A program made the position numbers and the translations under genes. Below, piece after piece: positions 59,473-64,000 of a stretch of DNA of 64,000 nt. This DNA comes from Artemisia argyi. Taxonomy: Eukaryota; Streptophyta; Magnoliopsida; Asterales; Asteraceae. Every line of letters starts with the position of its first letter. Within the stretch, counting starts at the first letter, position 1. The notes beneath the pieces are model-generated. The model saw nothing but the letters and a program-made list of their open reading frames with translations. It was not told where the DNA came from and did not search any database. The stretch covers positions 166,196,833 to 166,260,832 of the forward strand of contig CM060681.1 in the NCBI GenBank assembly GCA_030686995.1, in the 5' to 3' direction.

Positions 59473-59560
59473 CGTACCCAAAGAAGAAGCGACTAAAAAA
59501 GTGTTTTTGACCCTGCATATACTCAAAAACACTTTTTTAATCACTTCTTCTTTGGGTTCG
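59473..59560. ncRNA. Compact 88-base hairpin, possible small-RNA source
   Basis: Arms 59473-59510 and 59523-59560 pair over 38 bases with about three mismatches around a 12-base loop (ccctgcatatac). The size and few mismatches resemble a young miRNA-type foldback or a tiny MITE. No promoter was identified. Confidence 0.35.
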
Positions 59561-59862
59561 TTAGCACTTACCACCAGTTGTAGTGCTTACTATGTAACCC
59601 GGTATGGGACAATAAGTAAAGCTAAAATCAAAATCATGATCACTTTGTATGCCCTTTTAAGAAGCAAGAATAAACACAACATAATACCACGATCTACCAG
59701 ACAAAACCAGAATACTAGCACACTAACTGGAAATTTCTCACAAACCTGGGTTATTCAAAAATTACCATATGTTGCAGGCTTGCAGCAGGACATCTTTACA
59801 TATATATGGGACAAGATTTGGGTTGTACTTGATGCTTTGAAAGCTGTACAATGAAAGGGAAA

Positions 59863-59944
59863 TGCCACTTGGCACTTAGAAACGCCACTTGGCACTAACA
59901 TGCTGACTGGATAAATCATATAAACGCCACTTGGCATGCCACGC
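59863..59944. repeat. Three copies of cgccacttggca
   Basis: gccacttggc occurs at about 59864, 59885 and 59927, each inside a near-palindrome (GCC...GGC). Spacing ~21 and ~42 bases. Confidence 0.55.
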
Positions 59945-59984
59945 TGTCAATTTTTAGAATCCGGAAATTAAAAAATTTGCTACT

Positions 59985-60050
59985 TGTGGGAATCGAACCC
60001 TGTTCTATTTTCCCATTCAACATGTTCTCAACCACTAGACCAAGTTGGTT
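59985..60050 (-). mobile_element. tRNA-derived SINE head (A and B boxes)
   Basis: Minus strand TTGGTCTAGTGGTTGAGA (A box, 60026-60044) and GGGTTCGATTCC (B box, 59989-60000) are spaced as in a tRNA gene. There is no cloverleaf that closes: the acceptor stem is missing, so it is not a working tRNA. More likely the head of a SINE. Confidence 0.5.
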
Positions 60051-60328
60051 TTTGTGTTAGATGCATAGAATCTTAAATAGTCATGCTTTAAAACTAATTA
60101 TCAATTACAAAATCAATTCCTGTAACTGCATACGAGATATTGAAGGAAATATTGATGGAACATTCAATTTAATTATCATTTACAGCTAAACTCCTAAATC
60201 AAAGGGTTTTCAAAACACATTATTCTCTAAAAGTATCATATTCCGAATTCAAAATCACTCATCAAACCCTAATCATGTATTAACATGAAAGTTACTTAAA
60301 CCTCGATCATTAATCTTGATTTACAAAA

Positions 60329-60385
60329 CCTCGATCAACAAGGCATGCCTCGATCAACAAGGCATACCTCGATCAACCAGGTATG
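60329..60385. repeat. 19-bp minisatellite, three copies
   Basis: cctcgatcaacaaggcatg repeated three times head to tail (60329, 60348, 60367), the last with three changes; a fourth partial cctcgatcat stands at 60301. Confidence 0.85.
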
Positions 60386-61539
60386 TCTTTTCAAATTTAA
60401 TGTAAATGAATCATTGTTTTCATTTGATTCTACTTTAGGTTTATGTTGGAATTGATCTTTTTCATTCATAGGTAAATTTTGTGTGTTTTTGATTGGTTTT
60501 TTTGCAGGACCATGAATATGATTGTGAATTAAAGAAAATGATTGTTTTACGTTAACCCAAGGTAAAATCTCAAATATATGTGATAATTGTTGAATTAATT
60601 TTTTTATTTGACTTTTATGTCGGTTTTTTTATACATATCAAATAATGTGTTAAGGTAATCTGATTTTGATTTGTGGTCCGACTGAATCATATTAGGTTTG
60701 CTGAACAGTTTTTGTGCATGATCAATTGAGGATTAGTTTTGTAATTTTGTACACATTTAAAAAATTTTGATTGTTGATTTTATTTGTGAAGTCAATATTT
60801 TTTTTGAAAGGTATCATTTGGAAGCCAATATTGACTCAATATAAAATTTTATAAATTCGCATGAAGCATCAACCATTACAAAGACCAGTACATTTTTGGC
60901 CAAGATTGTTTCATCAATGTGGAAGTTGCATGGTGATATTCAGGTACACCTTACTTCTCTTCATCTGAGCATTTAAACTGAATTTTGTTAAAAATTTGTT
61001 TGAATAATTTTATTGAATGTTGATATGCAGGTTTATTAAAATGGTATGTCTTTTGTGGTGTGTTGTGAAGATATTTTACCGAGGTATTCTTTCACATGAC
61101 CACACTTTTAACGATTGTAGTATCATCTCCGTGCATTAAAAATAGTAGTTTCTGCAAGTACGGCACTTTAGTAGTCGCCTATAGAATGCGTATTTTTCTT
61201 CTGTTTTGTCCCTTATTTTCTGTTAATTAGATTTTGAATTTAATATATATGTTAGTTTAAGTATTTTATGTTACGAGGAGTTTAATTTATGTGTTTGTAT
61301 ATTGAATTGGCTGGTTATTTTATGAAATTTGGCTATTTTTTTAGAATTTGGGCTTTTATATACATTTGTTTATTAGGATGATATTAGTAGGGTTTTAGGA
61401 CGTTCAAGTTCAAGAGTGTGTATGATTTATCTTATTTGATGGGCTTATCATGAACTTATTGAAAATAGTTGATGTACACAACACGATATTCAGTATTTTT
61501 AATCATGTTAATATCAGTTTAATACTTTGATTGTTTTAG
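60386..61539. other. AT-rich spacer, no gene seen
   Basis: Only weak exon-like pieces (e.g. FLAKIVSSMWKLHGDIQ before a GT at ~60941). May be captured sequence of the Helitron ending at 62525. Confidence 0.35.
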
Positions 61540-61745
61540 GGCTGTGGACCATTAGTGGGAAGATGATCTTTTTCGCAACAGCCGGCAGTGTGCAGGTTGA
61601 TATATGGGATCACAATAGGTAATAATCTCTAATCTTTAGTATAAGGAGATTTATAAATTTTATCCGGTCTTATTTATGTTTTGTACATATAGATCGCAGC
61701 TGGTTAACACTTTCGAGTTGAGAAGTAGTTCAGCTATCTCTGTCC
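61540..61745 (+). pseudogene. DCAF13/SOF1 WD40 gene fragment, two exons
   Basis: Exon 1 (61540-61618) follows ttgttttag and reads AVDH, stop, W, then after a frame change FFATAGSVQVDIWDHN. Exon 2 starts at 61693 after catatag and reads SQLVNTFELRSSSAISVRL. Together they match the WD40 blade of DCAF13/SOF1, a nucleolar factor for 18S rRNA processing (…VDIW-HNRSQPV-TFEWG… type). The stop, the frameshift and the missing rest make it a pseudogene. Retained introns mean it was copied from genomic DNA. It lies 0.75 kb before a Helitron 3' end on the same strand. Confidence 0.65.
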
Positions 61746-62494
61746 GCTTATTCCAGTATCATCACCTGCACTATAGTTGGAAGGGTTCCAATGACACCAC
61801 GCCTAATGATTCATATGCAGGGTGGTTAATTTACCTACCACAGTTTGTTTTCGCCTTTTAAATATCTCAAATGATCATTGTTTAATAAGTATCTGTTTAG
61901 CTGGTTCAGATTCTTGCATCTGCTCTAAAGTTTTCCCTGTGGTGTAATTTATAGTACGAAACATGAAATTGATTGTCGAACTATACCTTTCACTTGGTCT
62001 TTTCCTGTCTTCACATTTGGCAAGCTGATCCACAAGCTTTCTAAACAAGTGAATACTCATTTACAAACCATTATACTCATTTACAAGCCATTGTTGCTGT
62101 ATAATAAGTAGAACCTTATGTTGCAGTAGTCCTAAGTAGATCCAATATAATCATCCAATGTTGCAGTGGAAAGCACCTATTGGTCCTTTTAATCAGGAAG
62201 GCAAACCCGCCCATAAGTAATATAAGGAAGCGAACCCGCCCATCGGAGCGAGGATTAAAGGTTCTATGTATAGATAAAGATGACAACTATTGTAACTACA
62301 CTTCAAAAGTCGTTTATAAAGAAGTCTTATGTCGGATTTAAATAACCGTTATTGTTTTGTACATTCAACATATGCATTTTTAATTATAAAACCGACAAGG
62401 TTTTTTTAAAGTTTTTTATTTTATTTTTTTTATGTTTTGCGCTTATCAATGTTTATTTTCTTCCTCTTAATATTATCTATATTATTATGAAGCG
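61746..62494. other. Spacer with repeated gcgaacccgccca
   Basis: The phrase agcgaacccgccca, part of the Helitron terminal hairpin at 62495, also occurs at 62230 and, diverged, at ~62200, suggesting tandem or nested Helitron ends. No gene. Confidence 0.4.
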
Positions 62495-62526
62495 AACCCG
62501 CCCAACGGGCGGGTTATGAAGCTAGT
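62495..62526 (+). mobile_element. Helitron 3' terminus
   Basis: Stem aacccgccc / gggcgggtt (9 bp, 3-base loop), six bases, then CTAG followed by T (62522-62526). This is the canonical Helitron end. The element body lies to the left. The 5' TC end is not identified and no Rep/helicase ORF is present, so it is non-autonomous. Confidence 0.65.
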
Positions 62527-64000
62527 GAAATATAAAATACAAGTAGCAATAGTAACACGCCAGAATCAGATCCAAATTACCGTTGAGATCAACATTTGAT
62601 GGGGTTTCGCAACCATTGTTGCCAATATAAAAGCCCATTCTTTTTAATTATTCTCTTAATCCATTATAAAATTTTCGATTATAATTGTTCGTTTTGTACT
62701 TGCTGATGCAACAAGGGTTCTTAACGGGTCAAATCAATGTGTCCAGACTAATAAAAATTTGGAATTGTTTTCAATAGCTATGTTTATGTGTGTTAATTGG
62801 TTGTTGTTTATGTGTTTGTGTGTTTGTGAGTATTCAGAAACACGGGAATGGTAATATGCGCTACAATAATTAGTTGTTGTTGTGTGCTAATTAGTTGTCT
62901 TTGTGTGTTTGTGAGTAACTTAATGGTATTAAGAATGGCTGCAGATTGGTATTAAGTAAGTATATACTTTTATAAATCATTATACTTTACTTTTTTTTTG
63001 AACGACATCATTATACTTTACTTTTATACATCATTTTTGCCTACCTGGAGGTCACGACACTTGGAACATACTACTTTATGCTAAACTTTTGTCAAGCAGA
63101 TTCAAATAGGTATGATATTTTCAAATGGATCAATTTGGCCTGAATTTTTTTCAAACGGGTATGATAGAAGGGTTGAAAAAATGGGCCAAAGGAGTTGAAA
63201 GTACACTAAAACGTGTATTAGTTAACGTTTTCAGCCTCCCTGCTTAGTAAAAAAGAATTAGCTATAAACAATCATTATGTATGATTTAACATTCGAATTT
63301 CCAATGACCCATAATTCGGGTAATAATATTACCCAGCGAATTGGCCCTGAACCATGAAGGTATACTTTTCGAAGGAACCGCAAAGGGATGAAAGGAAGCT
63401 AATGGGGCCAAAGATTAGAAGAAGTATAAAAAAAGTTTATTAAAAGATCACACAACATCTGATTTAAGCATCTGTGGGCCAAAGGAGTTGCATGGATTTC
63501 AACCTTAGAAATGTTCAAATAACCTACATATTTATTATAATACTAATAAATTGTTGTGCGAATACATATACAACATATACGTGTTTCACATTTTAGTATT
63601 ATGGTTTGTGTTTTTGGCTTTAAATAAGATTTAAGCATCAAGTTTCTAGACCTTTGTGATTCCACAAAAGCATATATGATGTTTACTCACTGCTGTTTCA
63701 GGTTGCTTCTAACCTTGGACTATAAGCTCGCCCTTTCATCATATGAAGCTATAATGCACCTGGGATCATTATAATGTTAAATATATACAATGGACTAGGC
63801 CAACATGCAGATTACGAAAAGTTGTTGCATAAAAATGAATATGAAATTAGACCACAATAGTCATTCTCCTAGTCTAAATTCTTCTTAAAACTTGATAAAT
63901 AACACAAATACATTTAAGAGCCCAGCTTCTTGCCTCTAATATTTTTTCGGAATTGACGAATTCATAAAACCTGTAATATATTGTGACCGATAAATGTACT
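62527..64000. other. AT-rich spacer, no gene seen
   Basis: No coding region or recognised repeat to the end of the window. Confidence 0.5.

Noticed and set aside
59453..59854. 133-codon plus-strand ORF
   Set aside because: It runs through the hairpin at 59473-59560 and has no recognisable domain; composition is that of random AT-rich DNA.
59985..60050. Functional tRNA gene on minus
   Set aside because: A and B boxes are good but the acceptor stem does not close; a SINE head fits better.
63324..63332. TAATATTAC, the geminivirus origin nonamer, in a small palindrome
   Set aside because: No Rep-like ORF nearby, the nonamer is part of the stem and not a loop, and AT-rich DNA gives it by chance.
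1..64000. CRISPR arrays, operons, ribosome binding sites or prophage
   Set aside because: None seen; introns, LTR elements and plant-type signals show eukaryotic nuclear DNA.

Overview
The window looks like nuclear DNA of a flowering plant, most likely Asteraceae. This rests on the retroelement proteins, whose gag, extra-ORF and knuckle types I know best from Tanacetum, Artemisia and other composites, together with AT-rich spacers, plant-type introns and dense nested LTR retrotransposons. Species assignment is inference.

Left half (1-32135) is a nested retrotransposon stack. A degraded Ty3/gypsy-like relic (1-2840) was hit by an 11.9-kb Ty1/copia element on the minus strand (2841-32130, TSD aatgg). 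That copia element was then hit by two plus-strand Ty3/gypsy-type elements without pol: element 1 (4960-13167, TSD ttgag) and element 2 (16721-25939, TSD cctag). Copia carries gag, protease, integrase, RT and RNase H, a large extra 3' ORF, and an antisense gene-like unit in the spacer. The two gypsy elements share LTRs, leader, the first ~165 gag codons and the 3' UTR, but carry different middles: a duplicated protease-like module in one, an ATHILA ORF-1-like gene in the other.

Middle (33.8-42.8 kb) holds the only clearly intact cellular genes. A seven-exon TruA/PUS1-type pseudouridine synthase gene (minus strand, 528 aa, including a 33-nt microexon) has an intact 203-aa At3g17950-like gene nested in its 4.1-kb intron 2. 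A SINE-like copy, Helitron-type termini, a 240-bp foldback MITE and a 390-bp TIR element surround or sit inside it.

Right part (42.8-64 kb) is mostly transposon debris: a 1.58-kb giant foldback built of A/T-tracts repeating every 10 bp; fragments of RPL7a, asparaginyl-tRNA synthetase and DCAF13/SOF1 genes; a 3.59-kb solo LTR (TSD caaac); a minus-strand Athila-like 3' relic; a tRNA-derived SINE-like copy; a compact hairpin; and a clean Helitron 3' end at 62525.

The most unusual theme is short repeated motifs at helical spacing in unrelated elements. TGACGGCGTCA occurs in pairs 21-23 bp apart in the gypsy elements, CAGTGGTAA-type motifs occur mostly 21 bp apart throughout the copia element, and 10-bp phased T-tracts fill the foldback element.
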